Shown here in pieces: positions 36,814 to 45,972 of a stretch of DNA of 64,000 nucleotides (position 1 is the first letter of the stretch; each line of letters starts with the position of its first letter). A model generated the notes under the pieces. It had not been told where the DNA came from. It worked only from the letters and a program-made list of their open reading frames with translations, and searched no databases. The position numbers and the translations under genes are program-made. The stretch covers positions 1 to 64,000 of the forward strand of contig AYTS01000168.1 in the NCBI GenBank assembly GCA_002009475.1. The letters run 5' to 3'. The DNA comes from Candidatus Brocadia carolinensis (GTDB taxonomy: Bacteria; Planctomycetota; Brocadiia; Brocadiales; Brocadiaceae).

Positions 36814-37569
36814 ATGTCAAACTTTAAAACCTTATTTGGGATAGAACCTTCATCAATTCAAAAAACCTGCGTAATCGTTCCCTATCTTGCGCATGGTCTC
36901 CTCAGATCACTTGGGATTGAAGGATTGAAAAAGGGAAAACTTTATGCAACGGCCAATACCGATATGTTTACCTTTATTAAAGCGGGTATAGGCACCTTGC
37001 TTGTTGGCGACGCCGTCTTATACCTGGAACAGACCAACTGTCAGGAGATCATCTATTTTGGCGCCTGCGGCCTGGTACAGGAGACTGATCGATTGACGAT
37101 TGGAAGTCTCGTTAGTCCCGGCAAATGCATGGCCTTCGAAGGCTTCACAGACGTCCTCTTAAAACAAACGGATAACATTACATTCCACTATCCAGACAAA
37201 GAACTGTTTCAATCTTTTTTGAACACCGCACCTGCTCAGAATATCCGGCCAGTTACCGGGATGAGCATCGGATCATTGAAGTGTGAGGAATCCTACAAGG
37301 AATTTTTACTTGAAAAAGGCGTTGAGGTAGTCGATATGGAATGTTCGGCCTTTTTTAGCGCTGCTCAATATATCAGGAAAAAGGCAATTGCCCTTTTGTA
37401 TGTAACCGATATCATCGCCAAAAAATCCTTTTTTGAGCCATGGGAGCCGGAGGATAAATTACGCGTTGACCAGGCAATTCAGACCGCATGCAAGGCAATA
37501 CAATCATTTTGTGGGAGACCCCTAACCACAGAAAACATAACGAACACAGAGAAGAGAAAGAAGATATGA
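36814..37569 (+). CDS. Nucleoside phosphorylase family protein
   Basis: 251 residues of the PNP/UDP/MTAN fold. Landmarks are FGACGLVQETDRLTIGSLVSP (around 85-105), the sugar/base-site motif VVDMECSAFFSAA (around 173-185), and LLYVTDII. Enzymes of this fold cleave N-glycosidic bonds of nucleosides by phosphorolysis or hydrolysis. Which substrate is used (purine nucleoside, methylthioadenosine, or adenosylhopane as in HpnG) is undetermined. An 8-base tandem repeat starts right at its stop codon. Confidence 0.8.
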   Translation: MSNFKTLFGIEPSSIQKTCVIVPYLAHGLLRSLGIEGLKKGKLYATANTDMFTFIKAGIGTLLVGDAVLYLEQTNCQEIIYFGACGLVQETDRLTIGSLVSPGKCMAFEGFTDVLLKQTDNITFHYPDKELFQSFLNTAPAQNIRPVTGMSIGSLKCEESYKEFLLEKGVEVVDMECSAFFSAAQYIRKKAIALLYVTDIIAKKSFFEPWEPEDKLRVDQAIQTACKAIQSFCGRPLTTENITNTEKRKKI

Positions 37570-37623
37570 AGTTGGGAAGTTGGGAAGTTGGGAAGTTGCG
37601 AAGTTGGGAAGTTGCGAAGTTGA
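37568..37623. repeat. 8-base tandem repeat, seven units
   Basis: The unit GAAGTTGG (variants GAAGTTGC and a last GAAGTTGA) is repeated seven times without gaps. It begins within the stop codon of the phosphorylase gene. A degenerate relative (AGAAATTG/GAAGATGG and CCCAACCTC) occurs near 42000-42085. Confidence 0.9.
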
Positions 37624-37771
37624 CATCCCATCGTCTCATTCTCCCAACCTCCTGATACTACAACTGCAAACTCTGCGGCACTCAATGCTTCGCACGGCAA
37701 TCTTGCAGATCGAAATAAGGATTTGAACCATGCTATAGGCAGCGAATTGAATTCCCCGGTGAACATGCCAA

Positions 37772-38128
37772 ATGTTTCGGTTTAATCGGGGACGAGTGAA
37801 CCAGCATAGAGAACTTGATTATCCGCCGGAAAATATAGCAGTCTCTCCCGAAGGGAGGGTATTCTTTTGTTTTCTCCCTGCCGGCAAGGTGACTATTCAT
37901 GCCTCCGAACTAGTGCCTGATACGGTTGTTCCTTATCCTGCAAGGATCGCCAAGGAGGGGAAATTCACATCGTCTCTTTCTCTGCGCATCGGCAGGCAAA
38001 ACCGGTTGTGGATACTGGATTATGGCACCCATGGATTTCACCATGCCAGGATGTATGCCTTTGACCTCAGTTCGAATCAATTGGTACACGAATTCGCATT
38101 TCCCCGAAAAATCAGAATTTGGATGTAA
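37772..38128 (+). pseudogene. Truncated major royal jelly-related protein
   Basis: 118 codons with ELDYPPENIAVSPEGRVFF, then SLSLRIGRQNRLWILDYGTHG, then YAFDLSSNQLVHEFAFP. These match the first third of bacterial MRJP/yellow-type beta-propeller proteins. The frame then ends, and the following bases look like a decayed continuation. It has no signal peptide and is far below the usual 350-400 residues, so it is a relic. Confidence 0.65.
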
Positions 38129-38363
38129 TATTGAATTTTGTTTCAAAAAATGAAATTGTAATATTTTGCAATTTATCATACAAAAGGATATCATACATGA
38201 ACCTTATTTTATGCCTAAATGGCCATATACTAAGTCTGCCGTAAAAATAAGATGTCTCTTAGAGCGGATGGTTTTTAACAACTGATGAAGAATTGATCAA
38301 AAGGCGGCAGGCATTAAGGAAATCAGGTAACTGATCCAATCTCTTTTATAAAGGGGGTATTAA

Positions 38364-38579
38364 ATGAAACTTACGGCAATTATTGAACGTGAAGGTGATG
38401 GATACGTATCGTTGTGCCCGGAGTTAGATATCGCAAGTCAAGGCGACACTATCGAACAAGCACGGGATAACCTGCGGGAGGCATTAGAGCTTTTTTTCGA
38501 GTCAGCATCAACAGAAGAGATTAAACATCGACTTCACAACGATGTTTTCATCACTCAGGTTGAGGTGGCAGTTGGGTAA
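38364..38579 (+). CDS. hicB: HicB-like antitoxin
   Basis: 71 residues: AIIEREGDGYVSLCPELDIASQGDTIEQARDNLREALELFFE is the HicB partial RNase H fold. A good ribosome site (AAGGGGG) precedes ATG 38364. It lacks the C-terminal DNA-binding extension of longer HicB proteins. In the usual module it binds and neutralises the HicA mRNA interferase; here the overlapping hicA is broken, so hicB may be orphaned. Confidence 0.88.
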   Translation: MKLTAIIEREGDGYVSLCPELDIASQGDTIEQARDNLREALELFFESASTEEIKHRLHNDVFITQVEVAVG

Positions 38580-38760
38580 ATTCCGTGCCAAACACGGTTT
38601 CCTTGAAGTGCGTCGGCGAGGTAGCCATATCGTAATGCAATAGAAACTGCCCGAAGGAGCGATCACGGTTCCAGTCCCAGAGCACAATGAAATCCGCATT
38701 GGAACTCTACGTTCTATTATTCGCCAGTCTGGACTGCCCCGGAGTGAATTTGAATCATGA
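38572..38760 (+). pseudogene. hicA: Decayed hicA toxin gene
   Basis: In the frame overlapping the end of hicB, the translation reads LGKFRAKHGFLEVRRRGSHIVMQ, a stop (TAG), then KLPEGAITVPVPEHNEIRIG and SIIRQSGLPRSEFES. This is HicA with the dsRBD-like fold and the catalytic His in GSHIVM. About a dozen N-terminal codons are missing before KHGF, and there is an in-frame stop. Both lesions point to inactivation. Confidence 0.85.
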
Positions 38761-38937
38761 GTTCACAGTACCCAACAAAACGCTCCACCCAACCTCTGTT
38801 CCTCTATTGCTCCAGATTGACAGGTGAGCTTGGTCGGTAATCAAAAAGAAGAAAAAAAAATAAAGACAGAGCCCCCTTTCTTCTTTTTGCATCCACTGAT
38901 AATTCGTAACTATTCAGTATATTTTTGCCTACGCCAC

Positions 38938-39189
38938 TATAGTATTACCGTGTAAAAACTTCTTCTTTTTGTAAGTTTTTTCACAACCCTTTTTATCCCT
39001 TATCAGGAGGTACAGATTGTTTATAAGAGAAAGATTGTTTCGCGGAGTTTACCCTGAGCAACGCGAATGTGCTCGCAATGACAATGCACCATATGTCATC
39101 AAAGCATAGCCTGTGTCATTGCGAGGGTCTTGTCCGAAGCAATCTCCCGCTTTCACAACGGAGAATTGGGTGCGGCTTTGCTGCGCTAT
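38938..39189 (+). repeat. MITE-like dispersed repeat, copy B
   Basis: About 250 bp, collinear with copy A (46-275): TATAGTATTACCGTG start, AT-rich hairpin, CTTATCAGGAGGTACAGATTG, the CATTGCGAG / GAAGCAATC arms, and the GCGGCTTTGCTGCGCTAT end. It has a small internal insertion (CGGAGTTTACCCTGAGCAACG) shared with copy E. No ORF. Confidence 0.88.
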
Positions 39190-39239
39190 GAATGAACTTA
39201 TAGAATACCGAAGGGTTGTCCTTATTATAGCATGTCGTT

Positions 39240-39360
39240 ATGCAATTATGGTTAACCCCGTAGGGGTGGCATGATACCAGTATTTTCGCACTATTTCACC
39301 CTACGGGGTTAAATCCGGTGGTGTGTTTTTTTCTATAATCATGTCATCCTTCGGGATTTT
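39240..39360. repeat. REP-like palindrome (CCCCGTAGGGG type)
   Basis: TTAACCCCGTAGGGGTGGCATGATA and an inverted CACCCTACGGGGTTAA unit about 40 bases on. It is related to the repeats near hsdS (33290-33480). With copy B it fills the 744-bp gap between hicA and the next gene. Confidence 0.65.
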
Positions 39361-39504
39361 TCCGTCTGCCCGCTTCCCTCGTTGGCTCTTAACCATTCTG
39401 GAAAAACATTCTTCGTCAGTTTCGCTGAATAGTTACGACAATTCGTTATTGCTTCTTCAAAATGGCGCTCGAAAACATTCAAGAGTTCTTTCTGCTTCAT
39501 ATGT

Positions 39505-40308
39505 TTATGCTTGGCGGTGAGATGGGAGCATACCTGCTTTTTTTATGTTTCTCAAAATACTCCTAAGATCGTAAATGAACCTGGCCACATCCTGGATTTC
39601 TAAATATAAGGTGAGGAGCTCGCCGTTTGGATTCCTAATGGAACAGCGCTCGTCCCACCCCAGCCAATCCCAGTTACATGACAGGTTTAACTTCTTTTGA
39701 ATAAAGCTCTGAAATATCGTCTGAAACCAGAGACGATGATACCTGCCATCAAATACTATGTATGCAGGTTCACCCCAATGACCTTCGCAGGATGACCATG
39801 TGGATATCCCCGTCAAAGAAACAGCTTTTACCAGACGAGCGATAAAAGGCTCAAGATCATATACCCGTATGGGAGGGAGTTGATCGCATGCCTTAAATTC
39901 ATCAAATTTACCGTACCTGTCCCGTGCCCAATTTAGGCGAAAAAGATCCACGGGAATTTCATGGGTAAAGAGTTCGGCCAAATAGTGTATGCTCTTTATA
40001 TCAAACGAGTGTATATCGATATGGTCAAAATACCGATGCCGGTTCTGTGAACCATCCTTGTTGTCACGTTCGTCAATAGCGTCCCAATGCGGTTCATGGT
40101 ATATCTTTTTATAATCAATATGCTGCAACGCTTCCAGGAATTCACCATCCGCCCTGTGGGAATCGTGAGCAAGCCACACATTCCCTGAGTTCCTGTCCAA
40201 TTCCAACAAAAATCCTCGCGCTGAAAAGATCTCATAAAAATACTCGACATATTCTTTTCTGCCATAGGTTATTTTTTCAGTAAACTTTTCTATAAGGGAT
40301 GTATTCAT
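39505..40308 (-). CDS. Conserved-looking protein of unknown function
   Basis: 267 residues, soluble, no signal peptide. Distinctive features are a HEPHWDAIDERDN segment, many aromatic and His residues in the middle (NRHRYFDHIDIHSFD), and WSSCEGHWGEPAYIVFDGRYHRL near residue 180, which looks like a conserved motif with Cys and His that could bind metal. I do not recognise the family. It is a single gene between repeat-rich gaps. Confidence 0.6.
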   Translation of the reverse strand: MNTSLIEKFTEKITYGRKEYVEYFYEIFSARGFLLELDRNSGNVWLAHDSHRADGEFLEALQHIDYKKIYHEPHWDAIDERDNKDGSQNRHRYFDHIDIHSFDIKSIHYLAELFTHEIPVDLFRLNWARDRYGKFDEFKACDQLPPIRVYDLEPFIARLVKAVSLTGISTWSSCEGHWGEPAYIVFDGRYHRLWFQTIFQSFIQKKLNLSCNWDWLGWDERCSIRNPNGELLTLYLEIQDVARFIYDLRSILRNIKKAGMLPSHRQA

Positions 40309-40414
40309 TCGTTTGACAGAAGTTTAGCGCTGCTGCACCGTAATCATGTCCCCCTTATCAAAGGGGAATCAAGGGGGTTGTAAAAATATAGTAAATACTT
40401 AAAGAAAATATCAC

Positions 40415-40478
40415 CATTGCGAGGTGGAACGACGAAGCAATCTCATGGTACGGATTGCCTCGCTGTCGCTCGCAATGA
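40415..40478. repeat. Short palindrome related to the MITE arms
   Basis: CATTGCGAG ... CGAAGCAATCTC and GATTGCCTCGC ... GCTCGCAATG form opposing arms. The same arm sequences occur inside the MITE-like repeat. The rest of the 364-bp gap (40309-40672) shows nothing else. Confidence 0.7.
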
Positions 40479-40672
40479 CCAGCACACGTCAACTGATTCA
40501 ATATGTTTCCTATACTTACATAAAAAAGAAATTTTTGAAGAGTAATAAGCACCTGTTTTTCCTCTGCAAATAATACTATAACAACCGATGGAGAAATACA
40601 ACTTTTCATATTGCCGGATTACATTTTTGCCTGATATAATTTCTTAGCTTTCTTACTCTCTGTTAATTTATT

Positions 40673-41980
40673 ATGTCCAGACAAAACATCCTTCTCACCA
40701 TCTTACCACCGACATGGCCTAATATGCCACCTATCGGGCATGGATATCTCCAGGCATTTTTAGAACAAAGGGGTATTCACGCGGACATCCTTGACTTCAA
40801 CCATGTCTTTTATACCTTATCAGATCTGCAACTTCAAAGGCAATGGCTGGTGAGTTGTAATACTTTTTTAGAAGACAATATCCTCTCACGGATCGATGAA
40901 AATAATTCCCGTGAATTTCACGATGCAAAAGAAAAGATGCTGAATTACGGAATTGTGGGATTTTCTTGTTTTAAAAGTAACTTTGAAACTACCTTGCGCA
41001 TGGCTGAACTTCTGAAAGCAAAAAATAATGCGATGAAGATTATCTTTGGCGGACCGGAAATAACCCGTCAATTCTTTAAAACGGCTGGCAGATTTCATGA
41101 CATCCTTATTCCGGTGGCTGATTACCTGATTGTGGGTGAAGGTGAAATACCTTTGCATCACTATCTTACGGGTAACAATATCCATAAAAAGGTCGCAACG
41201 TTTGAGCAACTCTATGATTTAACAGACCTGCCGTTTCCCCGTTATACAGGAATCGATCTAAATGTCTATCCCAGGAAGAATACCATACCACTTCAGTTTT
41301 CAAGGGGATGCATTCGAAGGTGCAACTTTTGTTCTGAAAGGCTTCTCTACAAAAACTTCAGGACACGGCCAGTCAGCAGTCTTATCGAAGAAATCCGCTA
41401 TCACAAAACAACCAATAAGACACAGTACTTTGTATTTTACGATTCCCTCATAAATGCCGACCTGAAGAAACTGGAATCATTATGCGATAGCATCATTGAG
41501 CATTTTGGGTCGATTCCCTGGGAGGCACAGATAGCCATCAGAAACGACATGAGCCAGAAGCTTTTCGACAAGATGAAACAGAGTGGCTGTTATAGTCTAT
41601 TTGTCGGGTTGGAATCAGGATCAGATACCACCCTTAGGCATATGAACAAAGGTTTTACCGCTGAAGATGCCCTTCGCTTCTTCAATGACCTTCATACAGC
41701 AGGTCTTTTCTTTGGGATTAGTATTATTGTTGGCTATCCCGGCGAGTCTGATCAGGATTTTCAGAATACCCTTGATTTCATTATCCGGCACAAGGATATT
41801 ATACCTCAGATTGCCCAAATGAATCCCTTTACGTATTATGACGGGACATCCGCTGATGAAGCGGCAGATTATAGAGCAAATCCAACAGCCCGAAAGAGAA
41901 TGGGAATCCTTGTTCATGAAATGAAACGTCATAAAATTAAGCATACCAAAGCCTTTATTGGGAATTTGATAGAGAAATAG
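40673..41980 (+). CDS. B12-binding domain radical SAM protein
   Basis: 435 residues. The N-terminal 150 resemble a cobalamin-binding domain (PPTWPNMPPIGHGYLQAFLEQRG, IIFGGPEIT) but lack an obvious DxHxxG base-off motif. The radical SAM core has CIRRCNFC (CxxxCxxC, around residue 213-220), binding the [4Fe-4S] cluster, and LESGSDTTLRHMNKG, the usual downstream motif. Such enzymes carry out methylations or rearrangements; the substrate is unknown. The next gene, 130 bp downstream, is another radical SAM protein. Confidence 0.85.
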   Translation: MSRQNILLTILPPTWPNMPPIGHGYLQAFLEQRGIHADILDFNHVFYTLSDLQLQRQWLVSCNTFLEDNILSRIDENNSREFHDAKEKMLNYGIVGFSCFKSNFETTLRMAELLKAKNNAMKIIFGGPEITRQFFKTAGRFHDILIPVADYLIVGEGEIPLHHYLTGNNIHKKVATFEQLYDLTDLPFPRYTGIDLNVYPRKNTIPLQFSRGCIRRCNFCSERLLYKNFRTRPVSSLIEEIRYHKTTNKTQYFVFYDSLINADLKKLESLCDSIIEHFGSIPWEAQIAIRNDMSQKLFDKMKQSGCYSLFVGLESGSDTTLRHMNKGFTAEDALRFFNDLHTAGLFFGISIIVGYPGESDQDFQNTLDFIIRHKDIIPQIAQMNPFTYYDGTSADEAADYRANPTARKRMGILVHEMKRHKIKHTKAFIGNLIEK

Positions 41981-42113
41981 TTCACCGCAAAAACGCAGAG
42001 GAGAGACAAGAAATTGAGAACGTGGGAAGATGGGAAATTGAGAAACCTTGCCTCCCAATTTCTCAACTTCTCAACCTCCCAACCTCTTTGCAGCAAACTG
42101 AACTATTACAAGA

Positions 42114-42959
42114 ATGCTAGAAATTAATGAAGTTACAATAAACCGAATCCTGAATCCTACTTCAATAGATTTGGGGGAGTATGTAATCAATCCCTATGTG
42201 GGCTGTGAGTTTGCCTGCACCTATTGTTATGTAAGATCGAACAAGACAGTAACCAGGAGGAAAATGCCCTGGGGCAGCTATGTTGACATCAAAGTGAACG
42301 CCCCTGATTTGCTCGAAAAGGAAATTTTAGAAAAGCACCCCGGCACGGTGCTTCTTGGCTCTACCACAGAATGCTTCCAGCCTGTTGAAAAAGAATTCCG
42401 GCTCACCTGGAAAATGCTTGAAATTTTAAACAGGCACAAGGTCTCCTATGTCATACTCACTCGTTCTCCCTGCATAGCGGAGTATATCCCTTTGCTCAAC
42501 CAGGGATTTTGCAAAAGAATCTATTTTACGGTAAACAAAGTTTGCAACACCTTCAAACAGCTCATTGAGCCGAAAAGCCCGCCCCTTGATTCCCGAAATG
42601 ATGCAATCCAAAAACTGCTGGATGCCGGGATATCTGTCATACCGTATTATTCACCCGTTATACCATGGGTGACGGATATCAGGGACGCATTCTCCCCTTT
42701 TGCAAAGGCGGAACGGATTGAATTTGAGTATCTGAATTTCAATCTCCCTCATGCACGAGATATGGTAAGGCATATTTCCCTTGCAAAGCCTGCCCTGAGA
42801 ATAAAATTTACGGGCATGTGGTACGAAAAAGGCTCCTACGATCACATCTGGGACACTTTAGATGAGGCAATAGCAAGGCAGGCGAGAGAGGCGAATAAAA
42901 AATATAAAATCTACAGACACCCATATGGAGAGTTCTTTCAAAATACTTACTTTTCATAG
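42114..42959 (+). CDS. SplB-like radical SAM protein
   Basis: 281 residues. CEFACTYCYVR (CxxxCxxC, around 31-41) with NPYVGCE before it is the hallmark of the spore photoproduct lyase-like/Rv2578c group. GSTTECFQPVEKEFRLTWKMLEIL and YVILTRSPCI follow, also typical. The family has repair-related and uncharacterised members. It shares orientation with the preceding radical SAM gene but is separated by 130 bp of low-complexity repeat. Confidence 0.82.
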   Translation: MLEINEVTINRILNPTSIDLGEYVINPYVGCEFACTYCYVRSNKTVTRRKMPWGSYVDIKVNAPDLLEKEILEKHPGTVLLGSTTECFQPVEKEFRLTWKMLEILNRHKVSYVILTRSPCIAEYIPLLNQGFCKRIYFTVNKVCNTFKQLIEPKSPPLDSRNDAIQKLLDAGISVIPYYSPVIPWVTDIRDAFSPFAKAERIEFEYLNFNLPHARDMVRHISLAKPALRIKFTGMWYEKGSYDHIWDTLDEAIARQAREANKKYKIYRHPYGEFFQNTYFS

Positions 42960-43041
42960 AAATATTACCCCGATTGAGCAAGTTTATCAGCCCCCTGCCT
43001 ACTCCTTTGATAATGAGGATTTGGTCGCGGCTGTGCAGCGT

Positions 43042-43200
43042 TATAGTATTACCGTGTAAAATCTTTCTTTTTTTGGGAAGTTCTTTACCACGCCCTAAAT
43101 CCCTGAGGCAGGTCTCATCCCCGGTTGACATCATAACGACAATCGGGGCCACTTGCCCTACCGATGGCGGGGATATTTGGTGGTGGCTTTGCTGCACTAT
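43042..43200 (+). repeat. Dispersed repeat, variant C
   Basis: It starts like the MITE-like family (TATAGTATTACCGTGTAAAA, hairpin) but has a different middle: CCCTGAGGCAGGTC, CCCCGGTTGACATCATAACG, CTTGCCCTACCGATGG, and then the common GCTTTGCTGCACTAT end. The same variant at 53156-53536 has been split by an inverted copy of the main type. Most of the 377-bp gap 42960-43336 is this repeat. Confidence 0.8.
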
Positions 43201-43336
43201 GAAATTCGCCACATGCTGCTGCCGTGTTATTCTTTCGCTTGCATTTTTCTGGTCATTCAGTACAATAACAACTTCCCCTTTTTTTGTTTTTTTTTCTTAC
43301 GTTTAGCATTGATTTGTTTATCTGAAGGCGATTCAT

Positions 43337-44023
43337 ATGACAACGATTCTGGTAATAGCCCCTCATCCGGATGATGCAGAAGGCGGTATGGGAGGCAGCA
43401 TCCTGAAACTCGTCACCCTCGGGTATGATGTCCACATCCTCGATCTGACGAATGGTGAACCCACCCCGCATGGCAGTCCCGAAATCAGGCAGAAAGAATG
43501 GGAACAATCAACAGCCCTGCTCGGTATAAAGAGCAGAACGGTGCTTGATTTGCCCAATCGTTATCTCATGGACGGCATCGAGTCCCGCAAAAAGGTTGCT
43601 GCCGTGATCCGGAAGATACGACCGCACGTGCTTTTCCTTCCTTACTGGGTTGATGCACATCCTGACCATGTCCAAGCCACCCAGATCGGCGAGGCAGCCC
43701 GATTCTATGCAAAACTGACCAAATCAGATATCCCCGGAGAGCCCTGTTATCCAACCCATATCTATTATTATCTCTGTTCCCACTTCCGGTTACATGTCAC
43801 CCCATCGTTTATCCTGGACATCAGCAAGGAATTTGAAAAGAAACTCCGGATAGCGAGGGTCTATCAGTCCCAGTTTGCCTATGATGATGACCGCTGGAAA
43901 TATATCAGCAATTCGATTACCGCAAGAAATCAATATTACGGCAATCTGATCCGCGTTGATTACGGAGAACCCTTCATGAGCCGGGAACAGGTTGGTTTAA
44001 AGGACATACGTGATATCGTATAG
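43337..44023 (+). CDS. PIG-L family deacetylase (BshB1-like)
   Basis: 228 residues. The metal-binding motif is PHPDDAE (residues 10-16) with a distal HPDH (around 115). DLTNGEPTPHGSPEIRQKEW is the typical early loop of BshB1-type N-acetylglucosaminyl-malate deacetylases (bacillithiol pathway). Other PIG-L enzymes act on GlcNAc-linked lipids or glycosides. No other bacillithiol genes are in the window, so the substrate is open. Confidence 0.82.
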   Translation: MTTILVIAPHPDDAEGGMGGSILKLVTLGYDVHILDLTNGEPTPHGSPEIRQKEWEQSTALLGIKSRTVLDLPNRYLMDGIESRKKVAAVIRKIRPHVLFLPYWVDAHPDHVQATQIGEAARFYAKLTKSDIPGEPCYPTHIYYYLCSHFRLHVTPSFILDISKEFEKKLRIARVYQSQFAYDDDRWKYISNSITARNQYYGNLIRVDYGEPFMSREQVGLKDIRDIV

Positions 44024-44182
44024 AACCTCAGACGTCAGTCATCAGCAGTCTGCATATGACTCCCGGGTGGGAATCATATGCAGAGTAAACATCTTACACA
44101 AGTCGACATGCATTTTATCGTTGCGAGCACATTCGCTTTGCTCAGTGTAAACACCGCGAGACAATCTTAAATGCGCAGATTT

Positions 44183-44863
44183 TTATCCATGACGATATCG
44201 TGATTTAGGAAATATTTTTATAAAAATTATGCCCAAAACAAAGCCGCCGACATGCGCCCACCACGCAACTCCTCCTCCATGTGCAGCGGAAATAGCTACT
44301 GTTCCGCTAAAAAACTGAATCAGGAACCAGAAGCCCAGCACAATGATGGCAGGCAACTCAATGATTTCCCAGATGATAAAAAGGGGAAGAATGACGAGTA
44401 TCCGCGCCCGCGGAAAGGTAACCATATAGGCGCCCAGCACGCCTGAAATTGCCCCGCTTGCTCCTATGCAGGGAATCCCTGACTGACTATTGAAATACAC
44501 ATGCACCATGGCAGACCCAATACCACAAATGAAATAGAATATGAGGAATTTAAAGCGTCCAAGCATATCCTCAATATTGTCCCCAAAAATCCACAGATAC
44601 CACATATTTCCTATCAGATGAATGAACCCACCGTGAAGAAACATATAACTCAGAAAGGGGAAATAGGTATTAACAAACGTAGAGTCCGGAATGTCGGAAG
44701 AATAGGCTACTTTGATGGGAACGACACCAAATTGAAACAGGAATGAATCGAGTTGGGCGCCTAAGGAAAGCTCAACAAGGAAAACCAAGACATTGGCGAG
44801 AATTATACCAACGGTGACAATAGGAAATGTTCCCGACTGGTTTCGGTCGCGGAGAGGTATCAT
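44183..44863 (-). CDS. Rhomboid family intramembrane serine protease
   Basis: 226 residues, six to seven transmembrane segments. The catalytic serine is in GASGAISGVLGAY (around 134-146), the His in WAHVGGFVLG near the C-terminus, and HLIGNMWYLWIFGDN (around 81-95) is the conserved loop 1/helix 2 region. It cleaves substrates within the membrane. It is 33 bp downstream of an amidase gene on the same strand, so probably cotranscribed. Confidence 0.93.
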   Translation of the reverse strand: MIPLRDRNQSGTFPIVTVGIILANVLVFLVELSLGAQLDSFLFQFGVVPIKVAYSSDIPDSTFVNTYFPFLSYMFLHGGFIHLIGNMWYLWIFGDNIEDMLGRFKFLIFYFICGIGSAMVHVYFNSQSGIPCIGASGAISGVLGAYMVTFPRARILVILPLFIIWEIIELPAIIVLGFWFLIQFFSGTVAISAAHGGGVAWWAHVGGFVLGIIFIKIFPKSRYRHG

Positions 44864-44896
44864 TTAGCCTTGCACCAGATTGAGGAATAAAGAAGA

Positions 44897-45508
44897 TCAC
44901 CATCTGGCGGTCTTCGCAAGTAATTTATAGTAGGGAAAATTTCTACCCGGACATTCTGTTTCTCTGAAATGCCGGTGCATGATAATGTTTTCGGAAGGAA
45001 TACGGCATCGTTCCTGCAGATAGTCTACTAATGCTGAAAGCGATGCCATTTGCGCTGCAGTTGGATATGAGCCATTGAAGTTTCCAACCAGACATATCCC
45101 AATGCCATAGTGGTTGTATTCCTGCACGCCAGCATGGGCGCCATCTATCTGCTTTACCCAACGATTGCCAATCTCTACCTGCCCGTCACCAGAACCATTA
45201 CCATTTCCTATGACAAAATGATATCCCAAACCATTCTCCCACCCCCTCTTCACCCGGTGAAATCTGTCGAATTCAGCAGCACAACCAGACGCTGAAGCGC
45301 TATGATGTATGACAATATACTTCCAGTCCCGCACAGAATAACGATCCAGTTGACTTTCTATGTAGGGTACTTTATGAGGGACTTCCTTTATCGGTGGTCT
45401 CACGGGTATTGATGTTATTGGTTTAAACGCGGGTGGCGCACTGCAACCGGAAAAATACATAGTAGCAAGAAGAGACAGGCAAATAGAAAATTTTCCCATA
45501 AATCGCAT
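44897..45508 (-). CDS. Lipoprotein N-acetylmuramoyl-L-alanine amidase (amidase_2/PGRP type)
   Basis: 203 residues. Residues 1-21 are a lipoprotein signal with lipobox-like FSGC. The amidase_2 fold follows with zinc ligands in VIHHSAS (around 66-72), MHRHF (HxH) and the catalytic Cys-containing TECPGRNFPY near the end. GLGYHFVIGNG matches the family. It hydrolyses the bond between MurNAc and L-Ala in peptidoglycan from the periplasm. It probably shares a transcript with the rhomboid gene. Confidence 0.9.
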   Translation of the reverse strand: MRFMGKFSICLSLLATMYFSGCSAPPAFKPITSIPVRPPIKEVPHKVPYIESQLDRYSVRDWKYIVIHHSASASGCAAEFDRFHRVKRGWENGLGYHFVIGNGNGSGDGQVEIGNRWVKQIDGAHAGVQEYNHYGIGICLVGNFNGSYPTAAQMASLSALVDYLQERCRIPSENIIMHRHFRETECPGRNFPYYKLLAKTARW

Positions 45509-45972
45509 GCAGTATCTCCCGAAATAAGAATTATACCTCTCTTACCTATCAAACATGGCTTACCCATGTATATAAGTGTGTGGGAAGTATATCATAAGTG
45601 CATTTGTTGTCAATCAACAAATTTAATTTCTTGAAAATCACCAACAAGAATCAATCCTGCCAGAAATTCAAATTCTTATGCGTATAACATATCGGTGAGA
45701 AATCCGGGCCAGGCGCGCAGAGGTGGTATTTTCAACCACTCAGATATTCCATACTCAAGGCACGCAGCCTTCCCAACTTTTACTGACTGAACTTTCCTGG
45801 CACACCTTGGCCCATATCCCGATGGGTTGATTCGCTGCCCCTATCCGTTTCTCTGTAAAGTGTTTTCCGTATTCCTCAACAACTAACACCTATCATCTCC
45901 TGCAAACGATTTCCCAAAGAGGATTGTAAATCTTGTGAAGAAAGAAAGATTTTCCCGCCTATACTATCATCA
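45509..45972. other. Gene-free stretch
   Basis: 464 bp between icd and the amidase gene. I see no ORF, repeat of the families above, or strong hairpin. It probably carries the amidase promoter. Confidence 0.4.

Noticed and set aside
37568-37623. Possible CRISPR array
   Set aside because: Units are 8 bases with no spacers; it is a simple tandem repeat.
39323-39520. 65-residue plus-strand ORF
   Set aside because: It overlaps a palindromic repeat and the opposite-strand gene start, with no features.
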